Source of the DNA: Candidatus Nitrospira nitrificans
GTDB taxonomy: Bacteria > Nitrospirota > Nitrospiria > Nitrospirales > Nitrospiraceae
Length of the DNA: 64,000 bases
Assembly: GCF_001458775.1 (NCBI RefSeq)
Contig: NZ_CZPZ01000001.1
Location: forward strand, 124,001 to 188,000
Direction: 5' to 3'
The notes beneath the pieces were generated by a model. It ran no database searches and was not told where the DNA came from. It saw nothing but the letters and a program-made list of their open reading frames with translations. Shown here one piece after another: positions 10,079 through 17,783 of this stretch. Position numbers and translations under genes: made by a program. Position 1 is the first letter of the stretch. Every line of letters starts with the position of its first letter.

Positions 10079-10597
10079 CTATGTCGCCTGCGCCACAGCC
10101 TCTTCCGTGATCTCCCCATCGGACAACAACCGATCCATGTCCAGAAGCGCCACGAGCTTATCCCCGGATTTCCCGATCCCGTTCAAGAAACTCACATCCA
10201 CCTTGGCTCCGAACTGCGGCGGGGTTTGGATGTCCTTTTTATCGATATTCAACACATCCGAGACGGAATCCACGACCAGCCCCATGATTTTTTCCTTTAC
10301 GACCACCACGACGATCACCGTAAACATCGTGTAATCGATCGTCGGCATGCCGAACTTTGTCCGGAGTTCGACGATCGGCACGATGGTCCCTCTGAGATTC
10401 AGAACTCCCTTAATATGCGGCGGGGTATTGGGAATTTTCGTGACGGCGGTGTACCCCTTGATTTCTTGCACGCGGAGGATGTCGACGCCGTACAGCTCGC
10501 TGCCGAGCTGGAACGTCAAAAACTGGTTTTCGTCCGCGGCCAACCCGATCTGCTGCTGCGGGTCTTTTCTCGTGGATTCCAACGCTGCTGCGGCCAT
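10079..10597 (-). CDS. cheW: CheW chemotaxis coupling protein
   Basis: The 172-residue single CheW domain has the expected core: FLTFQLGSELYGVDILRVQEI, PNTPPHIKGVLNLRGTIVPIVELR and MGLVVDSVSDVL. It links MCP tips to the CheA P5 domain in receptor arrays. ATG 10597 is chosen because GGAGGACCTC precedes it; the frame is open back to 10756, but that part encodes a family A repeat. It lies between the decayed MCP gene and cheA. A sigma-28-like promoter about 220 bp upstream gives it a long leader containing a repeat, so it may be transcribed separately from cheA. The stretch VIVVVVVKEK is an unusual run of valines in an otherwise standard domain. Confidence 0.95.
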   Translation of the reverse strand: MAAAALESTRKDPQQQIGLAADENQFLTFQLGSELYGVDILRVQEIKGYTAVTKIPNTPPHIKGVLNLRGTIVPIVELRTKFGMPTIDYTMFTVIVVVVVKEKIMGLVVDSVSDVLNIDKKDIQTPPQFGAKVDVSFLNGIGKSGDKLVALLDMDRLLSDGEITEEAVAQAT

Positions 10598-10709
10598 GAG
10601 GTCCTCCGTGATGAAGCCCGCTTCGCAGGTTCCGCCCGCGTCGACGAATCCGCAAGGCGTGCGAGGCGGGCGTGACGTGTCTCTCGTGAAGAGTCGTTCG
10701 TCCGGACTC

Positions 10710-10783
10710 GAAGTTTCAAATTTCAGGTTTCGAGTTAACGGGAACCAGCTCCGCAAACATGAAACTTGCCACGCGAAACTCTA
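10710..10783. repeat. Heptamer hairpin repeat in the cheW leader (family A, copy 3)
   Basis: The left arm is GAAGTTTCAAATTTCAGGTT from about 10710; the right arm AACATGAAACTTGCC...CGAAACTC ends near 10783. By the predicted promoter it would be transcribed in the 5' leader of cheW. A GTGAAG-type piece (family B) lies just beside it at about 10671-10700. Confidence 0.7.
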
Positions 10784-10814
10784 CAGTGTCCCTGCTTCTG
10801 GGCAGTTAGGATCT

Positions 10815-10842
10815 GTATCGGCTGAACACAACATGTTCTTTA
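10815..10842 (-). promoter_or_regulatory. Sigma-28-like promoter for cheW
   Basis: Read on the minus strand: TAAAGAAC, then GCCGATAC, with 16 bp between the TAAA and GCCGAT cores. The FliA consensus is TAAAGTTT...GCCGATAA, usually with 15 bp. It points to cheW at 10597. Confidence 0.6.
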
Positions 10843-10957
10843 ACGAGAAGCCGGCTCAAGATTTGTTTGCCGGGCCGATGGTCCTGTGTCGAGAGCAGGC
10901 TGAGATGGAAAAGAAAGGAGAGCCTGCGCCGGACCTACCGCTCGGCCGGCAGCTCCG

Positions 10958-10992
10958 AAAACATGAAACTCGAAACCCGCAACTTGAAACTG
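10958..10992. repeat. One-armed heptamer repeat downstream of cheA (family A, copy 4)
   Basis: ATGAAACTCGAAACC...ACTTGAAACTG carries three right-arm heptamers with no matching left arm nearby. It lies directly after the cheA stop on the transcribed strand and looks like a partial copy. Confidence 0.65.
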
Positions 10993-11006
10993 AGGCGCAT
11001 CGCGCC

Positions 11007-13178
11007 TCACGCCGCCACCGGCTCCCCTCGGCGGGCGATTTCCAATAGTCCACGGACATCGAGAATGAATCCGACCGTGCCGTCGCCGAGTATCGTCGCG
11101 CCGGCGATGCCCTCGACCTTCCGGAAGTTCTGCTCCATGCTTTTGATCACGACCTGCTGCTGGCCGAGAATTTCGTCCACCATCACCGCCACGCGCTCCC
11201 CTTCCGTCTCAAGGATGAGCAGAATGGCTTTGCTGGGGTCGATGATCTCCGGCTGCAGGGCAAACACCTCGTACAGGCGCATCATGGGCAAATAGGTGCC
11301 GCGCACATTGATCAGTTCCCCCTTGCCGACGACGGTTTTCACATCGCCTGACTTCGGCTGGATCGATTCCAAAATGGACAACAGCGGCACGATGTACGTG
11401 TCGTGGCCGACCCGGACGGTCATGCCTTCGATAATGGCCAGCGTCAACGGGAGCTTGAGCGTGAAGATCGACCCCTGCCCCTGTGTCGTGTGAATGCTGA
11501 CGGTGCCGCCCAGCTCTTCGATATTTCGCTTGACGACGTCCATGCCGACCCCTCGCCCGGACACGTCCGTCACCTTCTCCGCCGTCGAAAACCCCGGCCT
11601 GAAAATGAGAGGCCAGATCTGGTCGTCGGTCAACTTCTCGTTTTCGCCGATCAGACCCTGTTTGACGGCTTTGGCGACGATCTTCTCGCGATTCAGTCCG
11701 CGCCCGTCGTCTTCAACGGTGATGCAGATGTTGCCCCCTTCATGATAGGCGTTGAGCTTGATCGTGCCGGTTTCCGACTTGTTGTTGTCGAGGCGTTCTT
11801 CCGGCATCTCCAAGCCATGGTCGGCCGAGTTCCTGACCAGATGCGTGAGGGGATCTCCGATGGACTCGATGACCGTCTTGTCGAGTTCGGTTTCTTCGCC
11901 GGAGAGGATCAGTTGAATTTTTTTTCCTGACTTGGCCGACAGGTCTCGGACCAGTCTGGGAAAGCGGCTGAAGGCCGTGCCGATCGGCAACATGCGGATA
12001 CTCATGACTCGTTCTTGGATTTCGCGCGTGTTCCGCTCCAATTGCGCCACCCGCTCCAGCAGCAGGTGCATGTGGCTCATCTCGAAGCGGGCGCCGAGGT
12101 CGCTTAACATCGACTGCGTAATGACCAGTTCACCGACCAGGTTGATGAGCTTGTCGATTTTATCGGTGTCCACGCGAATCGACGCGACGTCGGCTTTCTT
12201 GGTTTGCACGGCGGCTTCCTGCTGTTTCTGCTTTTGCAGCGCCTGCGCCAACTGTTGCGGCGTGACCGCCTTCTGCTCGACAAGGATTTCTCCGACTCGC
12301 CTTTGTTGCGCCAGGGCCTGATCCAGAACGGCCGGAGACACCACACCGTCCTCGACGAGGATTTGCCCAAGGGGTTTCGCCTCGCCTTCGGCGGTTTCTG
12401 GTCTCTGGTTTCGTGTTTCATGTTGAGAAGCTGAACCTGAAACTTGAAACCCGGAACTTGAAACGACGGTTTCTTCGATCGTGAGTACGCTGTCTTCTCG
12501 GACGAACTCAAATACGGCCTCGATGATCTTCTGATCCTTGCCGGTCGTGAGTGACATCTGCCAAGAGAGATAGCACTTCTCGGGATCGATCTCGTCCAGA
12601 CTCGGCAACCGGGACAGGTCGATCGTGACCTCGGTCAGACTCCCAAGATCTCTCAACTCTCTCAACACTTGCAGTGGATCGAGCCCCCGCTGGAACAGCC
12701 AGGCGGGGGGAGTCCAGGCGATTCTGTACGTCCGATCCCCCTGCCGCTCATGAGTCTGATCCGGTGTGACCGCCCTGACACCGGTATCCGACTGTTGGCT
12801 CTCCGACGCCAATTCGTCCGCGAGTCGTTGCACCGTGGCCTCATCAACCGCCGACCCCGTCTTGACCGATTCGATCAAGGTTTTCAAGCAATCGGTCGCT
12901 TTCAGGAGCAGATCCGCGATCGCCGGCGACACGGCTCGTTGCCCGTTTCTCAGCAAATCGAGCAGCGTCTCCATCTTGTGCGTGAATTGCGCAACCGCGT
13001 TGAAGCCGAACATGCCGCTCGCGCCCTTGATCGAATGGGCGGAACGAAAGATCTTATGCAGAAGGTCCCGATCTTCCGAATGTTGTTCCAGCGCCAATAG
13101 CCCGGTTTCGACCACCGCCAGATGCTCCGCCGCCTCATCGAAAAAGGCGTCTTGAAATTGCGCGAAGTCGTTGCTCAT
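11007..13178 (-). CDS. cheA: CheA chemotaxis histidine kinase
   Basis: The 723-residue protein has P1/Hpt with H48 (SAHSIKGASGMFGF), and a P2-like regulatory domain at about 150-235 (WLFQRGLDPLQVLRELRDLG). A low-complexity insert from a family A repeat lies at about 240-264. Two tandem LGxILVxxGxVxxxxLxxAL repeats (about 270-318) resemble the MshEN/GspE N-terminal fold. P3 dimerisation starts at about 333. The P4 ATPase has HLVRNSADHGLE, DDGRGLN and GRGVGMDVVKRNI, and the P5 CheW-like domain covers about 585-720. It phosphorylates the CheY proteins encoded on either side. Start ATG 13178 follows a GGGG-rich site. It is preceded by a family B repeat and cheY. The P2 region differs from the E. 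coli type, as is usual outside the enterics. Confidence 0.96.
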   Translation of the reverse strand: MSNDFAQFQDAFFDEAAEHLAVVETGLLALEQHSEDRDLLHKIFRSAHSIKGASGMFGFNAVAQFTHKMETLLDLLRNGQRAVSPAIADLLLKATDCLKTLIESVKTGSAVDEATVQRLADELASESQQSDTGVRAVTPDQTHERQGDRTYRIAWTPPAWLFQRGLDPLQVLRELRDLGSLTEVTIDLSRLPSLDEIDPEKCYLSWQMSLTTGKDQKIIEAVFEFVREDSVLTIEETVVSSSGFQVSGSASQHETRNQRPETAEGEAKPLGQILVEDGVVSPAVLDQALAQQRRVGEILVEQKAVTPQQLAQALQKQKQQEAAVQTKKADVASIRVDTDKIDKLINLVGELVITQSMLSDLGARFEMSHMHLLLERVAQLERNTREIQERVMSIRMLPIGTAFSRFPRLVRDLSAKSGKKIQLILSGEETELDKTVIESIGDPLTHLVRNSADHGLEMPEERLDNNKSETGTIKLNAYHEGGNICITVEDDGRGLNREKIVAKAVKQGLIGENEKLTDDQIWPLIFRPGFSTAEKVTDVSGRGVGMDVVKRNIEELGGTVSIHTTQGQGSIFTLKLPLTLAIIEGMTVRVGHDTYIVPLLSILESIQPKSGDVKTVVGKGELINVRGTYLPMMRLYEVFALQPEIIDPSKAILLILETEGERVAVMVDEILGQQQVVIKSMEQNFRKVEGIAGATILGDGTVGFILDVRGLLEIARRGEPVAA
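12392..12467. repeat. Heptamer hairpin repeat inside the CheA reading frame (family A, copy 5)
   Basis: The left arm at about 12392-12424 (GTTTCTG, GTCTCTG, GTTTCGT, GTTTCAT) and right arm at about 12433-12466 (CTGAAAC, TTGAAAC, CGGAAC, TTGAAAC) are translated as GFQVSGS...HETRNQRPET between the P2-like domain and the LGxILV repeats of CheA. Confidence 0.8.
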
Positions 13179-13191
13179 CTTAAACCCCGTC

Positions 13192-13254
13192 GTTCGTGAA
13201 ACGTCGGTCGTGAAGCGCTTGATGGGTTCGATTCGGACGCTTCACGCTTCACGA
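13192..13254. repeat. GCTTCAC-type hairpin repeat between cheY and cheA (family B, copy 1)
   Basis: GTTCGTGAA...GTCGTGAAGCG on the left faces GACGCTTCACGCTTCACG on the right, again a 7-bp unit (GCTTCAC) in inverted arms. It lies between the cheA start and the cheY stop. Confidence 0.65.
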
Positions 13255-13269
13255 GATACGTGCGACGCG

Positions 13270-13641
13270 TCATGCCGGCAGCACCTTGGCGATGGTTTTC
13301 AGCAAAACGTCCGGGTTGAACGGCTTGACGATCCATCCCGTTGCGCCGGCTTCTTTACCCTCTTTTTTCTTTTCTACCGTCGACTCCGTCGTCAGCATGA
13401 GAATCGGGGTGAACTTGAACGTATTCATTTTGCGAAGTTCTTTGATGAGGGTGATGCCGTCCATTTCCGGCATGTTCAGGTCCGTCACGACGATATCCAT
13501 CTTCACGCCGCCGGAAACCTTCTTGACCGCGACTTTCCCGTCCTCCGCTTCGATCACGGTAAACCCGGCGTTCGTGAGGGTAAACGCGACCATTTGCCGC
13601 ATGGTGCGTGAATCATCGACGATCAGCGCGGTCCTGTTCAT
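13270..13641 (-). CDS. cheY: CheY-type response regulator
   Basis: This single receiver domain of 123 residues has acidic residues in ALIVDDSRTMR, phospho-Asp in VVTDLNMPEMDG, a conserved Thr in LMLTTEST and Lys in GWIVKPFNPD. It starts at ATG 13641 because GTGGAGGAACAC provides the binding site; an in-frame GTG 12 bp earlier is less likely. It lies upstream of cheA and downstream of a CheZ-like gene. It is the more CheY3/PilG-like of the two CheY proteins in the window and probably carries the CheA signal to the flagellar switch. Confidence 0.92.
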   Translation of the reverse strand: MNRTALIVDDSRTMRQMVAFTLTNAGFTVIEAEDGKVAVKKVSGGVKMDIVVTDLNMPEMDGITLIKELRKMNTFKFTPILMLTTESTVEKKKEGKEAGATGWIVKPFNPDVLLKTIAKVLPA

Positions 13642-13674
13642 GTGTTCCTCCACGGCTTTGGCGATCCCGGGTGT

Positions 13675-13747
13675 CTCGTTTCGAGTTTCACGTTTTAGGT
13701 TTAAAGTTTCATGTTTGGCGAGAACTTGAAACCTGAAACGTGAAACG
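13675..13747. repeat. Heptamer hairpin repeat upstream of cheY (family A, copy 6)
   Basis: The left arm is GTCTCGTTTCGAGTTTCACG, continuing with TTTTAGG, TTTAAA, GTTTCAT to about 13717; the right arm ACTTGAAACCTGAAACGTGA ends near 13747. The loop is only a few bases, so this copy could fold into one long hairpin. Confidence 0.8.
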
Positions 13748-13756
13748 CCCTCGAAT

Positions 13757-14299
13757 TCAAAACAACGTGACGGAATCCGGCTCGTTGCTCGACGTGTCCA
13801 TGGGCACCGGCTCTCCGTAATCCAGCCCTAATGCCGCCGTATGCAGGCGACGTTCTTCCTCCATGGTGTAGTGATGCTCGACCAGTTGCAGCGCGGCGAT
13901 CTCTCTCTTGGCTTCTTCGTCACAGGGCCCTTTTAAGAGGGCCTGAAGGTGCGCCTTCAGCCGATCCAACGCCAGACCGACGTGCTCCAACTTTTGACGC
14001 GTGATGTCTTGGAACTGCATCGCCATGACGACCTTGGACAAACTTGTCGAGTCGTCCATTGAGGTCGCCGCCCCATCAGGGGATGTCAGCATTCTGAGAT
14101 GCAGCAATAACTCCATGGCCGCTCTTTCCGTCTCCTGTGTCACGGCGGTCATCTGAGCCTTCAACACCGGGATCATGTGGATGGTTTCGGTCGCGAAGGT
14201 CTCCCACGCCCGTTGATGTTCGAGAAACGCGCTGCCGGCTCGCTCATTGTCGGCAAGAGACTGCCCGAGTTTGCCGTCTTGGTTTCCCGAAGAAATCAT
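13757..14299 (-). CDS. CheZ-like chemotaxis protein (phosphatase-like helical protein)
   Basis: The all-helical 180-residue protein has a central MAMQFQDITRQKLEHVG motif. This resembles the active-site helix of CheZ (QDxTGQ-type), in which the Asp and Gln attack CheY-P. It ends in PDSVTLF, an acidic-hydrophobic tail comparable to the CheY-docking tail of CheZ. It differs from the second CheZ in the window, so the two are distant paralogues or have different CheY targets. It lies between a STAS gene and cheY. Start ATG 14299 is preceded by a modest AAGG-type site. The phosphatase role is inferred from the motif and the neighbours; it could instead be a receptor-associated helical protein. Confidence 0.6.
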   Translation of the reverse strand: MISSGNQDGKLGQSLADNERAGSAFLEHQRAWETFATETIHMIPVLKAQMTAVTQETERAAMELLLHLRMLTSPDGAATSMDDSTSLSKVVMAMQFQDITRQKLEHVGLALDRLKAHLQALLKGPCDEEAKREIAALQLVEHHYTMEEERRLHTAALGLDYGEPVPMDTSSNEPDSVTLF

Positions 14300-14367
14300 A
14301 GCCTTGCTTCACATTCCAAAGCGCCGTACTCGCCTTCAATCCCGTTTCGACCTTGGTGCCTCGTCCA

Positions 14368-14670
14368 TTACTCGCTCAGCGACCCGGTGAATCCGAGCTG
14401 GTGCAATCGTGTCTGCAAGCTCTCGGAAATCCCCGACACGAACATTCGGTTTTGTTTCTTGGCGGCCAGCAGCAGCTGAATCGCCGCCGTATCGACTCTG
14501 GCGACGGCGCTGAGATCTACCGACACCAGTCCATCGTTTGTGAACAACTTCGCCAGCGAGTCTTTGAATTCGTCCGCTTCGAAAATAGTGATGTCCCCTT
14601 TCGGAGCGAGATGTCTGGGGTTCTGATCTTCCGCCTGAGACGGTTGCGGGGATGATGATTCCGTGGTCAT
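14368..14670 (-). CDS. STAS-domain protein (anti-sigma antagonist / chemotaxis-associated)
   Basis: The 100-residue single STAS domain runs LAPKGDITIFEADEFKDSLAKLF, LVSVDLSAVARVDTAAIQLLLAA. The position usually phosphorylated in SpoIIAA-type proteins is Thr in VDTAAIQ. ATG 14670 is preferred because AGGAGGGGCTTGCGC stands before it. STAS proteins of this compact type often occur beside CheA and CheY genes, where they are thought to be input or scaffold proteins. No partner kinase or phosphatase is in the window. It lies between motB and the CheZ-like gene, all on one strand. Confidence 0.85.
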   Translation of the reverse strand: MTTESSSPQPSQAEDQNPRHLAPKGDITIFEADEFKDSLAKLFTNDGLVSVDLSAVARVDTAAIQLLLAAKKQNRMFVSGISESLQTRLHQLGFTGSLSE

Positions 14671-14764
14671 AGCGCAAGCCCCTCCTAACTGAACGCACTG
14701 AATCCTATTGTCGGCTGCCGAGGACCAAGACTTGAGTGCCGACCGCATGACACACGTGCCCCGC

Positions 14765-15604
14765 CTACGGGGTCGGCGATCGTCCCACGCCGGACAGCTC
14801 GGGAACAAACTGCGACGCGTTCACCGGCTCATCGCCCGTCGATCGTCCGAACACATCCGAATCGGTCTCCGTCTGAATCATAGGCGCGGGCGGGGCTTGT
14901 TCAAGAATGACGACCTCCACTCGACGATTCTTCGCCCGCTGTTCCGCATCCGCATTGGCCGTGATGGGCCTGGTGTCGGCATGACCCACGGCGGCAAGAC
15001 GCCCTGCCGGCACGCCATAGAGTTCGGACAACACTCTGACAACCATGACCGCCCGGGCAGCCGACAATTCCCAATTGGAAGGAAATTGCGCCGTCCTGAT
15101 CGGGACGTTATCCGTATGCCCTTCAACGCGCGTATGCCGATCGAGCTCGAGGATGGCCGCTCCGAGACCTTCGAGAAACCGCAGCGCCTCCGGACGCACG
15201 GCGGCTTCTCCGCTGTTGAAGAGAAGCTGGTCGGGAATGACAATCACGATATCCCCGTTCACTTGTTCTACGATGCGCACGAGAGACATTTGCGGAACGC
15301 CCTTGATGACCTGCACCAGATTGCGGAGCCGGCGCATGGCCACTTCCCTGCTCCCCGGAGTGTTCGGCGCCGTCAGCGCCGGTTTGTTGGCGTTGAGGCT
15401 GAACGCCGAAGGAGACGAAGGAGGCGTCACGATCGGGTTGAGGGCCGCCTTGATCGATTCACTGACCGTCCGGTACTTTCCGACATTGACCGAGGAGATC
15501 GAATACATCACCACGAAAAACGCGAACAACAAGGTGATGAAATCGGCATACGAGACCAGCCACCGCTCGTGATTTTCATGCTCTTCGTGTTTTTGCTTCG
15601 CCAT
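14765..15604 (-). CDS. motB: Flagellar stator protein MotB (OmpA-type peptidoglycan anchor)
   Basis: This 279-residue inner-membrane stator subunit has one N-terminal membrane helix (ITLLFAFFVVMYSISSV, about 22-42) with the essential Asp just before it in VSYADFITLL. A plug/linker follows, then an OmpA_C domain from about 150 (GHTDNVPI, NWELSAARAVMVV, ...RRVEVVI) that binds peptidoglycan. The N-terminus KHEEHENHERW is His/Glu-rich. It is adjacent to motA, with a composite repeat in the 185-bp gap, so the stator pair is not translationally coupled here. There is no strong binding site before ATG 15604. Confidence 0.95.
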   Translation of the reverse strand: MAKQKHEEHENHERWLVSYADFITLLFAFFVVMYSISSVNVGKYRTVSESIKAALNPIVTPPSSPSAFSLNANKPALTAPNTPGSREVAMRRLRNLVQVIKGVPQMSLVRIVEQVNGDIVIVIPDQLLFNSGEAAVRPEALRFLEGLGAAILELDRHTRVEGHTDNVPIRTAQFPSNWELSAARAVMVVRVLSELYGVPAGRLAAVGHADTRPITANADAEQRAKNRRVEVVILEQAPPAPMIQTETDSDVFGRSTGDEPVNASQFVPELSGVGRSPTP

Positions 15605-15614
15605 AACTTAGATC

Positions 15615-15790
15615 GTCGCTCGTGAAGCGTGAAGCCCGCTTCGCCCGCTCAGCGAGGCTGAGCATATCTCGTGCAAGCGTTTCGTGTTTCAAGTTTCTTG
15701 TTTCAAGTTTGTTCTCTAAATTTCATTGGTTCGAAAATGATCGACCTGAAACCTGGAACTAGAAACTTCTAGTCCGGACGCACGACGCTT
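15615..15790. repeat. Composite repeat: GCTTCAC arms enclosing a GTTTCAN hairpin (families B+A, copy 7)
   Basis: The outer arms are CGTGAAGCGTGAAGC (about 15620-15635) and GACGCTTCACTTC (about 15785). Inside lies a GTTTCGT, GTTTCAA, GTTTCTT, GTTTCAA array (15679-15711) and its complement CTGAAACCTGGAACTAGAAAC (15746-15767). It fills most of the motA-motB gap. Confidence 0.75.
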
Positions 15791-16560
15791 CACTTCTTCG
15801 CCTCCTTCGTGCGTTCGTTATGGGGAAGAAAGCTTTCCAACTTCTCCTGGAGCAATCTGGGGTTCTCCCCCTGGGCAAGTCCCACAAGCCCCATGATAAT
15901 GACGTTGCGGGACCCCGCTTCCTCCTTCAGCTTGAACTTGATCTTATTGGCCAGCGGCAGGAAGAAGAGATTGGCCGCTCCCACGCCGTAGACCGTGGCG
16001 ACGAACGCGACCGCAATACCGCCGCCCAGCTTGGAGGGATCGGCCAGATTCTCCATCACATGAATCAGCCCGAGCACCGCTCCGATAATGCCGACCGTCG
16101 GCGCGTAGCCACCCGCGGCTTCCCATACCTTAGCCGCATGGACTCCTTGCTCCTCATGGTGCTCCACCTCGATCTCGAGGATCTCATGCACGGCTTTCGG
16201 TTCGGTTCCATCGACGATCAGTTGAATCCCTTTTTTCATGAACGGGTCATGAATGTCTTTCAGTTTTCCCTCGAGCGCCAACAATCCTTGCTTTCGCGAA
16301 ATGTTCGCGAGATCCAAGATCAGCTTGATGGTGCCTTTATTGTCGATATGGGGGCTTACGATCGCCAGCGACAATGAACTGAACGCCTTCAGGACCACCG
16401 ACAGCGGATTCTGAACACAGATCGCTCCGATCGTGCCGCCGATCACGATGATGAAGGCCGTGAGCTGCATAATCGAGCCGATGTGCCCGCCCTCGAGTAT
16501 TTGGCCTCCGATAATGGAGCCCAACGCCAGCACCAGCCCGAGTATGGTTGCAATATCCAT
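15790..16560 (-). CDS. motA: Flagellar stator protein MotA
   Basis: The 256-residue MotA/PomA-type channel protein has membrane helices at about 2-22 (IATILGLVLALGSIIGG), 33-50 (LTAFIIVIGGTIGAICV), about 150-170 (APTVGIIGAVLGLIHVM) and 182-203 (GIAVAFVATVYGVGAANLFFLPLA). The cytoplasmic loop holds the charged FliG-contact region. PTVGIIGAVLGLIHVME is the MotA signature. Its relatively long second loop and short C-terminus match the non-enteric, PomA-like class. It lies upstream of motB on the same strand. Confidence 0.95.
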   Translation of the reverse strand: MDIATILGLVLALGSIIGGQILEGGHIGSIMQLTAFIIVIGGTIGAICVQNPLSVVLKAFSSLSLAIVSPHIDNKGTIKLILDLANISRKQGLLALEGKLKDIHDPFMKKGIQLIVDGTEPKAVHEILEIEVEHHEEQGVHAAKVWEAAGGYAPTVGIIGAVLGLIHVMENLADPSKLGGGIAVAFVATVYGVGAANLFFLPLANKIKFKLKEEAGSRNVIIMGLVGLAQGENPRLLQEKLESFLPHNERTKEAKK

Positions 16561-16612
16561 TCGTCATTGCCCTCATGCATGCGATCGATCCGGCGTTACT
16601 GGTTCTGATTGG

Positions 16613-16719
16613 AGTTTCGTGTTTCAAGTTTCAGGTTTCATATTTTCCGACAACATGAAACTCGAAATCATAAACACGAGACCGGCATCGCCAAATCTGA
16701 ACTTGAAACCTGAAACCAT
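16613..16719. repeat. Heptamer hairpin repeat between cheZ and motA (family A, copy 8)
   Basis: The left arm is GTTTCGT, GTTTCAA, GTTTCAG, GTTTCAT (16615-16642). There are two right-arm segments, ACATGAAACTCGAAA (16652-16666) and ACTTGAAACCTGAAACC (16700-16716). The extra segment makes this copy longer than the others. It ends 7 bp before the cheZ stop codon. Confidence 0.78.
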
Positions 16720-16725
16720 GCGGCC

Positions 16726-17313
16726 CTATTTGAATCCGAACTGAGCCAGGATATCGTCGGCGACTTTTTGTTGCATCGCCGTCGTTTTGGACTCTTCGAG
16801 CTGTTTCAGCAAGTGCCCGGCCGTCCCGGCGTCACTGGCTGCTTCGCCCTTCCCCTGCAGGCCGAACACGACGACGAGCTCCATCAACTTTCCTTGCACT
16901 TCGTCGAGAATGACGACGAGTTTTTTCACTCTCTGGGCCACCAGATCTTGAAAGGAGAGAGCCGTCATGATCTCCGTCAGATATTTATTGTCCTGCGCGA
17001 GAACGGAGCTCACATTCCCAAGACGTCCGGCAAGGGCCACGCAATCCATCGCCTGCAGAACCTCGACGACCGCGGAAAGATCCTTGGCGACCCGCTCGTG
17101 ATTGTCCTGCATTATCTCCGTCAACCGCATGACTTCGAGCGTGCCGTCCTCCGTCATCTTGCTCAGGTCGCTCAGATGGGACGTGGCGGCCGGAAGCTGC
17201 GTGTTGATGGACGTGATCTGGGGGGTGGCCGTCGAGATGGCGTTCCTCGCATTGTCGACAAAGCGGGCCAGGGCGCCGAGTTCTTCGTATAATTTATGTT
17301 CTTGGTTGTACAC
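16726..17313 (-). CDS. cheZ: Protein phosphatase CheZ
   Basis: The helical 195-residue protein has the CheZ active-site region ALSFQDLVAQRVKKL (Asp and Gln of the QDL--Q motif) and the diagnostic C-terminal CheY-binding tail VADDILAQFGFK. Long N-terminal helices contain TSHLSDLSKMTEDGTLEVMRLTE, typical of CheZ. It dephosphorylates CheY-P to reset motor switching. The start is GTG 17313 with GAGAGGGACT in front. It lies directly downstream of a cheY gene (47 bp gap), the classical cheY-cheZ pairing. Confidence 0.92.
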   Translation of the reverse strand: MYNQEHKLYEELGALARFVDNARNAISTATPQITSINTQLPAATSHLSDLSKMTEDGTLEVMRLTEIMQDNHERVAKDLSAVVEVLQAMDCVALAGRLGNVSSVLAQDNKYLTEIMTALSFQDLVAQRVKKLVVILDEVQGKLMELVVVFGLQGKGEAASDAGTAGHLLKQLEESKTTAMQQKVADDILAQFGFK

Positions 17314-17359
17314 AGTCCCTCTCTCTGCTCGTGTGAGGACGGATCTGCTTGATCACGGA

Positions 17360-17740
17360 CTATTTGAAAATCTTCCCGATCTTCTCCTGCAGGGTCTCAG
17401 CGGTGAAGGGCTTGACGATGTAGTTGCTGACGCCTGCCTGCACCGCTTCAATCAAATTTGTTTGTTGCGCCTCGGCCGTCACCATCAGCACGGGAATGGC
17501 TTTGAGCTTTTCATCCGCCCGAATGGCCCGGAGCATGTCGATGCCCGTCATGACCGGCATGTTCCAGTCGGACACCACGAATCCGAAGGTGTCGGCCCGC
17601 AGCTTCTGCAGAGCTTCTTGCCCGTTTTCCGCTTCGTCTACATTCCCGAATCCCAACTGCTTCAGAATATTTTTGACGATTCTTCTCATCGTCACCATAT
17701 CATCGACCACCAGGATCTTCATGCTTTGATCGGCCGGCAT
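17360..17740 (-). CDS. cheY: CheY chemotaxis response regulator (motor type)
   Basis: This 126-residue receiver is very close to classical flagellar Che[33 protein letters not shown], phospho-Asp in [22 protein letters not shown] and [12 protein letters not shown]. DWNMPxMxGxDML is the enteric-type signature, so this is the best candidate for the FliM-binding CheY. ATG 17740 is selected for the AGAAAGGAGGCGTT site. It is followed by cheZ. A sigma-28-like -10 element (GCCGATAT, 17844-17851) lies about 100 bp upstream. Confidence 0.95.
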   Translation of the reverse strand: MPADQSMKILVVDDMVTMRRIVKNILKQLGFGNVDEAENGQEALQKLRADTFGFVVSDWNMPVMTGIDMLRAIRADEKLKAIPVLMVTAEAQQTNLIEAVQAGVSNYIVKPFTAETLQEKIGKIFK

Positions 17741-17783
17741 AACGCCTCCTTTCTCTCGCTCGACAGGCACAGCGTGCGACAAC

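Larger units (their letters stand above)
10598..11006. other. Intergenic region between cheA and cheW
   Basis: There is no gene here. It holds a complete family A hairpin repeat (10710-10783), a sigma-28-like promoter reading toward cheW (10815-10842) and a one-armed repeat fragment (10958-10992). The + strand open frame crossing it is antisense noise. Confidence 0.6.

Noticed and set aside
6523-16719. CRISPR array
   Set aside because: The 7-bp GTTTCAN units are tandem, inverted and far shorter than CRISPR repeats, with no unique spacers of constant length and no cas genes.
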